Shown in pieces: positions 8,822 to 19,299 of a stretch of 64,000 nucleotides of DNA. The notes beneath the pieces were generated by a model. That model was not told the DNA's origin and searched no databases. It saw only the letters and a list, made by a program, of their open reading frames with translations. Origin of the DNA: Undaria pinnatifida (Eukaryota; Sar; Phaeophyceae; Laminariales; Alariaceae); the NCBI GenBank assembly GCA_012845835.1, contig JABAKD010000025.1, forward strand, positions 3,517,819 to 3,581,818, given 5' to 3'. The stretch's first letter is position 1. Each line of letters begins with the position of its first letter. The position numbers were made by a program, and so were the translations under genes.

Positions 8822-10454
8822 GGGCAGTGGCCAAAACAAGGTGCACCTTGTCGGTAAATGGTCAAAGTAAGGTGCAGGCTGGAACGGCACAAAACGCAAG
8901 ACGCCTGAGGCTGAATAGAGCCACATGATTGGTCGAAATAGCATCGCACCCTCCATAGGCCGCCTTGTCGGACGGTGCACCTTGCCGAGGCCACTCCGCT
9001 CGCCACGCCACCTTGCTTGGTCGCCGGCGGCACCTTGTTTTGGCCACCGCAAGCTAGGCTGTTCGCTCAAACGACCAACCCATGTCAGACCTCTCGCCAA
9101 CACCGCGCAGGTGACGTGGACGCATACGTCCACACGCACGCGCATGCGGACGAACTTTTGGGGCCGCAGGATTCTCTCTCTCTCTCTCTCTCTGCCTCAC
9201 ACCACACCACACGCGCACCACACGTACACCAAAAGCACCATGAGCGCCGTAGGCGCCGATGGGCCGCCCGCACCACAACATCATCTCCTGCACCAACGGC
9301 TGTGACTGCGTTTGTGGTCCAGTTTGAGCAGTTGTTGTCCAGCACAGAGTACATTTCACCACTACTACCAAACTACCAATACACCTAGACTCTGCTGTAG
9401 CTGCTACTACTGTTTGTGTAGACCAGAGTCTAGATCTCATATGTAGTCCACTTGAGAGCCGTACCCACTTTTGTTTCGCCCTATATCGTACTTTGAAGTA
9501 TTTAGACCTGTACAGCAAGCGTAGCTCGTGGTTGACAAGTTTGCCAATGGTTGCCGTTCATCTCTCTCCCTCCTGGCCCATTTCGAGCGGCGTGGATGAC
9601 AAAAATCACGGAAACAAACAGACGCAAACCCGCCGTCCCTTCCTGGCGAGTACACTTTCGGTACTTGGACACTCGCGTGTAGGCCCGAATTTGGAGATAG
9701 CGCTGCAGTAGTCTATACCCGCTACAATCGCAGGGAACGGGTGTGCTGTCGCAGGGCGCGCCGCTACAATTGTAACGATATAGGGCGAAACAAAAGTGGG
9801 TATATCTACATACGGCTCTCAAGTGGACTACATATGAGATCTAGACTCTGGTCTACACAAACACTAGTAGCAGCTACAGCAGAGTCTAGGTGTATTGGTA
9901 GTTTCGTAGTAGTGGTGAAATGTACTCTGTGCTGGACAACAACTGCTCAAACTGGACCACAAACGCAGTCACAGCCGTTGGTGCAGGAGATGATGTTGTG
10001 GTGCGGGCGGCCCATCGGCGCCTACGGCGCTCATGGTGCTTTTGGTGTACGTGTGGTGCGCGTGTGGTGTGGTGTGAGGCAGAGAGAGAGAGAGAGAGAG
10101 AGAATCCTGCGGCCCCAAAAGTTCGTCCGCATGCGCGTGCGTGTGGACGTATGCGTCCACGTCACCTGCGCGGTGTTGGCGAGAGGTCTGACATGGGTTG
10201 GTCGTTTGAGCGAACAGCCTAGCTTGCGGTGGCCAAAACAAGGTGCCGCCGGCGACCAAGCAAGGTGGCGTGGCGAGCGGAGTGGCCTCGGCAAGGTGCA
10301 CCGTCCGACAAGGCGGCCTATGGAGGGTGCGATGCTATTTCGACCAATCATGTGGCTCTATTCAGCCTCAGGCGTCTTGCGTTTTGTGCCGTTCCAGCCT
10401 GCACCTTACTTTGACCATTTACCGACAAGGTGCACCTTGTTTTGGCCACTGCCC
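8822..10454. mobile_element. Non-autonomous Mutator-like element with long TIRs
   Basis: The terminal inverted repeats are 8822-9489 and 9775-10454 (about 668 and 680 bp). Both ends read GGGCAGTGGCCAAAACAAGG going inward. The element is flanked by a perfect 9-bp direct repeat AAAAATAAA (8813-8821 and 10455-10463). Long TIRs with a 9-bp duplication fit the Mutator (MULE) superfamily. The 285-bp centre (9490-9774) encodes no transposase. The arms contain matching CT/GA dinucleotide runs (about 9174-9193 and 10079-10102), and the right arm has an 11-bp insertion near 9801. The transcript could fold into a hairpin of more than 650 bp. Confidence 0.88.
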
Positions 10455-10463
10455 AAAAATAAA

Positions 10464-11845
10464 CATTACCAGGCGGGTGATATAAAGGGATGTCTTCTTG
10501 CTGCTGTCGTCAGATTCGTCCCCTTCAAGGATTTATAGTTTCCGTGCACATATTGAAATGCTCGCCCCCCCGCCCCCCCCCCCCCCCCGATCCCTCTTGT
10601 TCAAACGCCCCACCTGAAATCAAAATCTGCCAGACAGAGTAGTAGTAAACACTACCAGCCAGCTGATAGCATCTCATTATCCATCTAGCCATCCATGCCG
10701 TAGCTCCAACTTATCTCCGCCCCCCCCCGCCCCCCCCCGCCCCCCCCCTTTTGTTCCCCGCCCAGTTCGTTCAAACGCCCCACTTACAACCGAAATCGGC
10801 CGGAGTAATAATCACTTGTAAGCAATTGATATCACGTCGTCATTATATTTCTAGCCATCCATGACGTAGCTTTCATTCATCCCCCCTCCCCCCCTCCAAC
10901 GCCCCCTCCTTTCCCACCATCCGCACAATCGCCTAGACCCAGCACCGCGCGTATAGCAAGCCCCTACATATATGATCAATACTGGTACGCGCGATCGGAG
11001 GATCACACACAATGTTGCGAAAATCAGTGTCGACCAAATCCTTGATCTCACAGCTGGAGGAGTGTATTTTAATATTATATGTGACCTATTGGAACCCCCC
11101 CCCCCGGCCTTTCTTTTTTTTTCCCTTGCTTCCTCTTGCTCAAACGCCCCACCTTATACCGAAACCCGCCAAAGAAATAAACACTTCCACGCCCTGGATA
11201 TCGCGCCTCGTTATTGTTTTAGAGCCGTCCATGCCGCTGCTGCAATTTCCACCCACCCCCGCCCCCAACGCCCCCTCCTTCCCCACCACCCGCACCATCG
11301 CCTAGACCTAGCACCACGCGTATAGCAAACCCCTACATCTATGCGACCTAAAGCCCTCCCCCCTCGCCCCCCGCCCCCCCCGCCACATTCCCCCCCCCCT
11401 CCCACACAAGAAATATTTATAGTTTCCAGGCACAAATTGACCTATCCCACACGTCCCTTCCCCCCCCCTCCCCCCCTCCCGCCCCCCTTTTGATCAAAAT
11501 CAGGCCCCCACGTCCTTAAACACTCCGCCCTCCCCTCACCGGATATTCGACTTACAGGATTCACTTGATAAACTGATGCATTTCCTTCCACAGCTAGCTG
11601 TCAGATTTTGTCCCCCTCAGAAACGGGTTTTATAGCTTCCGCGCACAGACTGCCTAACATCACCCTGTTGACCCTGATAGCTACACTGTAGTTGCAAGGG
11701 GAGTCGTCGACCTATATCTTTAAATGAGGACACACAACCCGTAATACGCGCGATCGGAGTATCACACACAGCTTGCAAAGATGAGTTTCGACAAAATAGT
11801 TGATCTCACAGCTGGAGTGTATTTTCATTTTATATAATAACAGGC
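10464..11845. repeat. Left palindrome arm, inner segment
   Basis: It pairs with about 12440-14025 on the right arm. It is built of degenerate sub-repeats (TTCAAACGCCCCAC..., CCATCCATGCCG...) separated by long C homopolymers (for example 10565-10588 and 10722-10748). The ends also carry the motif encoding M-S-F-D-K. There is no coding evidence. Confidence 0.7.
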
Positions 11846-12439
11846 GCGAACGACCTTCCGTAAATTTTGTGCAACTACTGCTGTACGAAGTATACCTGTA
11901 CCAGTACAGCAGTATGATATTAGCGAAACATCTATGTACATGATACAAGGTTCCCCTCCGGGAAGTAAGTGCCTAGGGGAGTGGCGCAAGGACACTATTT
12001 TCACTACCTACCGTCGTATAAGGCTTAGTTTGGGTAAGCTATTGGTTAATAACCTCTTGCAAGTGGTCAAACGGACTAATACCCCCAAAAGCCTCCATTT
12101 GTTAAGCCAATTTGTTAAGGTATTAGTCTAGTGGGGTATTAGTCCGTTTGACCACTCTTGCAAAAGGTCAACCAATAGCTGACCCAAACTAAGCATTATA
12201 CCAACAGGACGAAATTACCATTTTTGTTTGTACCACATCATACAAAAAAAACTTGCCCGGAAAAATAATGAATTCGCATGTTACCCGCACAGTACTTCTT
12301 GGGTGTACTCAATAGCAGTACTGGTAGCGCTTTTTGGGTATGCTCGATATAGACGTGTCCACGACCGATCTGTTCTTGAGAAAATACACAGCACCGCATG
12401 AGATAACACACAAAACTTTTACACGGTACTCGTATGATA
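11846..12439. other. Palindrome spacer with a small TIR element
   Basis: About 600 bp separate the arms. At its centre is a 180-bp inverted-repeat insertion (12019-12198). The rest has no recognised feature. An 11-bp-scale inverted repeat CTGCTGTACGAAGTATACCTGTACCAGTACAGCAG occupies about 11878-11912. Confidence 0.5.
12019..12198. mobile_element. MITE made of two inverted R repeats
   Basis: Both ends read TAAGGCTTAGTTTGGGTAAG-like going inward (the right end has TAATGCTTAG), and TA flanks each end (12017-12018 and 12199-12200). Each half is a roughly 80-bp R sequence, which also occurs as direct repeats at 16784-17156 and 44945-45313. No coding capacity. Confidence 0.7.
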
Positions 12440-14345
12440 TTATAAAAATAAAAATACACTCCAGCAGCTGTGAGATCGAAGATTTTGTCGAAACTCATAT
12501 TAACTTTGCAAGCTGTGTGTGATACCCCGACCGCGCGTATTACGGGTTGTGTGTCCTGATTAGGGATATAGGTCGGCGACTCCCCTTGCAACTACAGTGT
12601 AGCTATCAGGGTCAACAGGGTGATGTTAGTCAGTCTGTGCGCGGAAACTATAAAAAAACCCGTTTTTGAGGGGGACAAAATCTGACAGCTGTGGAAGGAA
12701 ATGCATCAGTGCATCAAGTGAATCCTGTAAGTCGAATAACCGGCGAGGGGAGGGCGGAGTTTGTAAGGACGTGGGGGCCTGGGTTTGATCAAGAGGAAGC
12801 GAGGGGGGGGGAGGGTGGCGGGACGGGCGGGGCGGCTAAATCTGTGCGTGGGAACTGTAAATCCTTCAAGGGGATAAATCTGACGGTTTTTGGAAAGAAT
12901 ACACCAGTTTATCATGGGGGTGGGTCGGGACGGGCGGGGCAGCTCAATCGGTGCGTGGAAACTATGAATCCTTCAAGGGGATAAATCTGACGGTTTTGGA
13001 AAGAATTCACCAGTTTATCATGTACATCCTGTATGTCGTGCAACCAGTGAGGAGAGGGCGGAACGTTCGAGCGGGGGGGGGGGGGGTGGACGGAGGGGGG
13101 GGTGACGAAAGGGTTTTTAAACAACATCTTTAGGTCGTATAGATGTAGGGGTTTGCTATACGTGTGGTGCTAGGTCTAGGCGATGGTGCGGGTGGTGGGG
13201 AAGGAGGGGGCGTTGGGGGGGGAGGGGGGGGGAGGTGAATTGCCGCAGCGGCATGGATGGCTCTAGAAAGATAATGAGGTGATATCAAGTGCGTGGAAGT
13301 GCTTATTACTCTGGCAGATTTCGATGTTACGTGGGGCGTTTGAGCAAGAGGGAGCGGGAATAAAAAGGGGGGGGGGGGGGTTCGGGGCGGGGGGGGGGTT
13401 CGAAGGGTTTTCAAGAGGTTTAGGTCACATATAATATAAAAATACACTCCAGCTGTGAGATCGAAGATTCGGCCGAAACTCATCTTTGCAAGCTTGTTGT
13501 GTGTGATACTCCAATCGCGCGTATTACGCATATATGTAGAGGCTTGCTATACGCGTGGTGCTAGGGCTAGGCGATCGTGCGGGGGGGAGGGGAGGAGGGG
13601 GCGTTGCGGGGAGGGGAGGGGGGGGGTGAATGAAAGCTACGTCATGGATGGCTAGAAAGATAATGACGTGATATCAATTGCGTAGAAACGTTTATTACTC
13701 TGGCCGATTTCGATTGTAGGTGGGGCGTTCAAACAGAAAGGCGGGGAAACAAACAAAAAAATAATGGGGGGGGGGGGCAGGGGCGGAAATGAATTGGAGC
13801 TACGGCATGGATGGCTAGAAAGATATTGAGGTGATATCAGCTGGCCGGTAGTGTTTACTACTCTGGCAGATATTGATTTAGGTGGGGCGTTTGAACAAGA
13901 GGGATCGGGGGGGGGGGGGGGGGGGCGGGCGGGACAGTTCAATATGTGCGCGGAAAATATGGACAAATCTGACGGTGTGGTTGTAGCTAGAAGACATCCC
14001 TTTATATCATCTGCCTGGTATTGTTTATTATTCTAGAAGATTCGATGTTCGATGTGGTATGCAACACAATCGTGAGGTAGGTGTGGTAAACAACGTGTTA
14101 AAGCTTCATAATTTGTTATAGTACATGGATCGCAAGATAAACTATTTCAATATATAGGTACAACCATGTAGTTAACATTATTTTCTGAAATCGCTAATAA
14201 ATATATGAAAGAGGTACATATTGCAAAATACAACAGACGAGGTGATGTGATCATGCAATGTCACCACCATTGAGCACGAGAGGGAGAAGTGCGAATCGTC
14301 CGTGTTTCGAAAGGAACGCTTGGCGTACCCGCGCTCAATTACGTT
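12440..14345. repeat. Right palindrome arm (uninterrupted)
   Basis: It is the reverse complement of the left arm (1690-1824, 8588-8812 and 10464-11845 joined). It contains G homopolymers and repeated GGGGCGTTTGAACAAGAGGG and CATGGATGGCTAGAAAGATA units. It holds the empty site of the MULE (about 14025-14033) and of the YR element (CTTT core complement at 14208-14211). The outer limit is approximate. Confidence 0.7.
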
Positions 14346-15270
14346 ACTTCGTTAGTCATACTTCGTTTGGCATAGGTTGGGAGGCGATCATGCAGACGGT
14401 ATGTACGAAGTACCCTACATAATAGGTTGGTAGTGTAGTCTACCGAAATTTTAACATGTCTGCCTGTACTTCTTCCTTTCCACATTATTATTGGCTCAAA
14501 TGTACGATTTTACGCCCGTGATTTTTACCGTGCCGATGTGGGGCTCTGAGGTCGCCAATTCTAAGACGGAGATACATCCTACAAATACAGCAGGCGTGGT
14601 GATGTGGGCATGCAATGTCACCACTATTGAACACGAGGGTGACTTTACTTCGTTAGGCAGATTAGAGATGCTACTTGCCAGTAACCATCATGTCGTTGCT
14701 TGATCACACTTAAAAGTCATCTAGTATACATTGCGAGTTGTTTGTACATCAGACAGTTATAATAAATCTGTCAGTTATCGTTTATCGATGCAGTACGTAG
14801 CAAGCACAAGTCTCAGCAGCAATATCTTGGATAAATTATGCACAACAGCTTGCTGGGGTTAGTCATATCCAAAAGCTGGTACATGTAGTACGTACGAGTA
14901 GTGTTGGTACGAAAAATAATGCGGAGCAATAACGCATGGTTAGCGACGTTCATGGAATGTGATTCTAGGTTGACCGCCGGGACGTTGACGTAGCTAAGCT
15001 CCCAGAAGCAAACCTCAGGGAACATAGCCATAGGTACGGTAGACCACGAGCAAGCCTCACGAAACGTTGCTGGAGGTAGATAAGACAACTACCCGTAGAG
15101 TACATCTATCCGTAGCATAGGCATTGTGCCGTCTCGATCAGGTGATGGCCAGGCCCAGCACACTCTATAACATCGATCACTCCTCTTTGCTCACCATCAG
15201 TTCTCATCTGCTGAGCTAATAAATAATCAATCAACATATCGGTGTTGAGATACGGCCTCGAAAGGCCTGT
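14346..15270. other. Non-coding, dispersed-repeat fragments
   Basis: No gene was recognised. A direct partial duplicate of 14218-14300 occurs at about 14575-14660 (GGTGATGTG...CATGCAATGTCACCA). The stretch 14390-14515 recurs at about 17605-17735 (ATAATAGGTTGGTAGTGT and following). Confidence 0.45.
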
Positions 15271-16389
15271 AATTATTAGGGCCTTACCCAATAAGCTTTT
15301 TTTTTTCGGAATATATGCTTTTTGTTTTCAGCGGGCATAGGCTTAAAAACTGGAAATAAGCTCGCGATTTATGCCAGTTTTGCACGGATAAGCTCGACCT
15401 ATGCTCGCTCTTTGTTGCATCTCTAGCTTGATTTTTGTTCGATAAAAGCGTGTTTGCTCGTCTAACACTCGTTGGGCATCCCTGCTTGTCGTCGATGTGC
15501 TCGTGAAACGTGGGTTCTAAGGCTATTTGTTTTTTTTTCTACAAGCCACATGGCAGGTGCAGGTGTGTCAGTGCTGAAAAAGTAAAAATATAGACTATAC
15601 GATTCGTATAGTCTATACATAGTCTATGTTCCTATATACTTCGAAAGTGTATACTCGTATGTTTACGTATATCATACTACTACTACTGATTGATGTTGTC
15701 GTGTGTTATTGTGTTGTGTCCATATACAGCACAGTGCGCACAGCAGTCAGTGCCTTGCTGTCTTTTCCATACCACCGCCCACCATGACCTGCCCACCATG
15801 TCAATTGGAAAACTTGCTTGAACTCTCTACTCGAAACTCGACAGCAAAAAAAAACAGAGCTAGCGAGCTAGCCAATCACAGCCGACTACCCAGTACCCCC
15901 GCACCCCGCACGACGCAATGCTACCTTCCCCGCCCCCTGTTGTACTTGAGAAGAGCGGTTGCCATCACCGCAAGATCGGAAGATCGGAAGATCGGCAGCG
16001 TCCCGTGCGCTCTCCGCTTTTTTTGTGCTCGCGTGGGCGCGTGGGCGCGCGCGCGTGTGTGTGCGTGTTTAAGTGTTCTTATGTAGAACCGTCCAATATC
16101 GCGATAAACAGAGCCGACAATGGGTGTAATTAAGCCTCGTGAATTGCATTATTACCGTGCGGCCACCCATTTGGCGTCTCCACCGTGCTCCCAGACAACC
16201 ATTCGAGCATATACACCTGGAATGGAGGCGGGCATAACCACCTTTTATGCTCGATTTCCCTTGTTATGCTGCCACATAAGCTATTTGGCATGGTGGCTAT
16301 GCTCGGTCGGGCATAAGCTTTTCCATAAGCTCAAAAAGCCAATATATGCTAAAAGATATGCTAGCTTATTGGGTAAGGCCTTAGTAATT
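15271..16389. mobile_element. 1.1-kb terminal inverted repeat element
   Basis: The ends are 27-bp inverted repeats with two mismatches (left AATTATTAGGGCCTTACCCA, right complement AATTACTAAGGCCTTACCCA). Subterminal regions are rich in the words ATAAGCT, TATGCTC and GGGCATA in both orientations. A hairpin TAGACTATACGATTCGTATAGTCTA lies at about 15591-15615. No transposase frame and no clear target duplication, so the superfamily is open; the subterminal motif density resembles hAT-type elements. Confidence 0.6.
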
Positions 16390-16783
16390 ATACGAATTTG
16401 AGGTCGTTTGGATGGGTTTCGTATGATAAGGTTGGCGTTTTATATTCGGGAAAGTTAGGAAATAGATCGGAGGCACGTGCCTCCGATCTCAGAAGCTATC
16501 CGGGGCTCTGGTGGAATCGAATAAAGCTACGTCTCTACCAAGGCAAAGAAAGTGAAGTACTCTCCGAGGACCTGCTCAATTGGCAAACCTGCAGGGGGCA
16601 CTCTGTGTCCCCACCTATAACTTTACGTGTGGCGTCGATGAGCTTGATACGCTATTGTGGCAGCGTTCCTCCAATCTCTCCGATTTTTTTTCGTAGCGAT
16701 TTTGCTTTTTCTTTCCATCGAGCCCACAACCCCTGTTCCTTCTCGGGTGGCTTCTCAATGGAGGGAGCGCCCTTCCAACTACA
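16390..16783. other. No gene recognised
   Basis: An open plus-strand stretch (about 16398-16820) has no recognisable motif and runs into the repeat at 16784. I see nothing that supports coding. Confidence 0.4.
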
Positions 16784-17376
16784 ATTTGTTAAGGTATTAG
16801 TGGGGTATCAGTCCGTTTGACCACTTGCAAAAGGTTAACCAATAGCTTACCCAAACTAAGCCTTATGACGACACTCTTCCCCCCTGAAACGGCGGGATAG
16901 CAGGTCGGCCGGATATACGGCGGATCTCTGTCAATATCCAAGCCGTTTCATTTCCTGGGGATACCGAGGAGAGTATTTTTCAAGTTCGACATGGGGAAAA
17001 ACTGAAAAAGTTTATTGTGGTGGATGTGGGGCTTGAACCCACGACCCAAAACCCATGGTCTGTCGACGACGCCATTTGTTAAGGTATAAGTGGGGTATTA
17101 TTCCGTTTGACCACTTGCAAAAGGTTAACCGATAGCTTACCCAAACTAAGCCTTATAACACTCTCCCCCCCCTGAAACGGCGGGAAAGCAGTTCGGCCGG
17201 ATATACGGCGGACCTGTCAATATCCAAGCCGTTTCATTTCCTGGGTAGACAGGGGAGAGTATTTTTCAAGTTGTTCGACATGCGGAAAGTCTGAAAAAGT
17301 TTATTATGTATGGTGGATATGGGGTTTGAACTCACGACCCAAAAACCCATTGCCTGTCAACGACGCCATTTGTTAC
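16784..17376. repeat. Compound repeat: R-body-R-body with tRNA-like module
   Basis: R copies lie at 16784-16866 and 17074-17156, each followed by a roughly 210-bp body, and a third R is cut to a few bases at 17376. Within each body the minus strand reads TGGCGTCGTCGAC, then about 20 nt later GTGGGTTCAAGCCCCACATC and CACCA. These look like a tRNA A-box, a B-box and a 3' CCA half. The matching 5' acceptor strand is absent, so this is tRNA-derived and not a tRNA gene. The same unit is at 44945-45313 in the opposite orientation. Confidence 0.6.
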
Positions 17377-18957
17377 CGAACAACATCTTCTCTGCTAGAG
17401 CTCTCTGCTCTTATAGGCTCACCTAACCGTGGCCTTCGTTTGCTTCATATAATATATATAGGCTGTGTCTTCATCGGGCCATCCGAAGGCGAGCCTACGA
17501 GCGTACACTAGCTTAGAGCTGATACACGCCACATGCCACCTAAAATTCAATACGTTATGAGCATCAATAAGGCATGTGCTACTGCGTTTGGTAGAGTTTG
17601 TCAGGCGGTCATGCAGACTGCAGGTAGGCACGAAGTACCCTTCGTAATAGGTTGGTAGTGTGGTCTACCGCAGTGTTAACGTATCTGTATGTATTTCCTT
17701 TTCACATTATTATTATCTAGTGTACGATTATACGTCCTGTTTTTTCGCCACTGTCGTCGAAGATGTTGTGGTCCTGTAGATGTCGCGTCCCTGTCTGGTG
17801 CTCTTGTTAGTGGTGCTCATGAAAACATGCCCTAGCGTGTAGTAAATGATCGCTGAGTGGTGTTCCTTTCCTTTACATCAAGCCAGGTAGTATACCAGGT
17901 ATATATGTCAACGCAACCGCCTGCTTGAAAACGACAAATAAAATTCCTCACACACCTGATACAGAGGAGATGCGGCCCGAAGATTATTCAGTATACCGAC
18001 GGTCAGGAACAAGTTATCGAGCAGCGCACTTGATTTTTACTACCGCTCCTCATTCCACCTAAGACACTACGGGCATGCGTTGGACCCAGTTCGCTGATGC
18101 CCAAAACCAATTGCAAAGGAGGTGATGTGGTGGGCGAATGCTGTAATGATTTGCGCTGCTGTGATTAACGCTCTCGTTCTGTTTGTTCTTGCGTTCTTGA
18201 TGAATCTGTTATTTGGCAATGAGCAGTTTTGACGCATTTTAGGTTTGTGTAAAGACTATATGTAGACTATGTGATGTTTTTAACTCGTAGGGACGTCAGT
18301 TTTGGAAACCAGGGTATATGAGTTCCATCTTTTGACTGGGTTTCGTATGCGAACGTATATATGTCCATAGTGTGCGGACATCCTTTTGTGTCCGCGTGGT
18401 GGTTGCTACCAGGTACGCGTGTATGTTTTGGTTGATGTTCTAGACTTCGTTATCGTGTTGTTTCAGAGTGGTGTTTTCGAATACATATTGGTTTGCAGTG
18501 GTTGGGGGGGGGCTGTTGTGCATATCTGCAAAACGCATTTGTGTACGCCGAGAAAACTGCTTCGGGGGGCTAAGAACGAAATTGCGAGGGACGTTTGGGA
18601 ATTTCAACGTTCCCCCTCGTGGATTTTGTCACGTATGGTTAATTGCATATTTATCCCTGAAGATAAACATGCAATAACCAACCTTGACAACTATGGGTTA
18701 TGCCGGTATCATAGTACACTTATAATACCGTTACTGTTCATAGTTCGACTATGTGTATAATTACGTTTAACCGGCTAGGGAGGGAGGGAGGGGGGCGGGG
18801 GGGGGGAGGGATCCGGTGCTATGTCTTTTGTCTATCTACTGGTTCCGAATCTTCTAACAAATGAACGGCTATATTAGCAATTTTGCAGTATGTCAATTTT
18901 GACAACATCTTTTTAACCTAAGGTGGGAGGGGGTTGAAGTGAGTTCGTGGTGAGGGT
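17377..18957. other. No gene recognised
   Basis: A 124-codon plus-strand frame at 18386-18760 has no family motif and is not supported. Around 17600-17740 there is a dispersed copy of 14390-14515. The G run at 18780-18805 precedes the LTR element. Confidence 0.4.
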
Positions 18958-19299
18958 TGTGGACAGTGGAGCACCAGAGAGTGTGTAGTGTTGTTGGTAA
19001 GACACGACAGTTGACCTTCTTGTTGGTGATTGACTGTTGAGGATCTGATCTGGTGTGTGGACGTCATCTAGATCTGAAGACAACTACTGTAGTAGGGGTT
19101 TCTACTTATCCTCTTCTGGATTCTGATATAGGGATTTGGGGATGAAGTTAAGATCGCTTGTTTTCTTGTGTTCGGAGCTAATAATACAACAACTTCTCTC
19201 TCCTTTCTTAGCACCTGAATGGTGCTGACCAGCCCCCCCTCAGGCCAAGGGGGGATACTTTCTGGTCAGTAGACCTTGCCTAGCTTAGGCGTGTCTACA
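18958..19299. repeat. Left LTR
   Basis: The 342 bp end in TG...CA, with an internal hairpin-like run AGCCCCCCCTCAGGCCAAGG followed by GGGG. Confidence 0.85.

Noticed and set aside
9741-10538. Plus-strand frame of 265 codons
   Set aside because: It runs through the right terminal repeat of the MULE, and the same peptide appears inverted in the left repeat (8651-9145). It has no domain, so it is a by-product of the inverted repeat.
16784-17376. A tRNA gene on the minus strand
   Set aside because: A-box-like, B-box-like and CCA sequences are present, but no 5' strand pairs with the 3' acceptor sequence, and the unit recurs within a repeat family.
18386-18760. Plus-strand frame of 124 codons, membrane-like
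   Set aside because: Hydrophobic stretches but no family motif, no splice or promoter support, and it sits in repeat-rich DNA.
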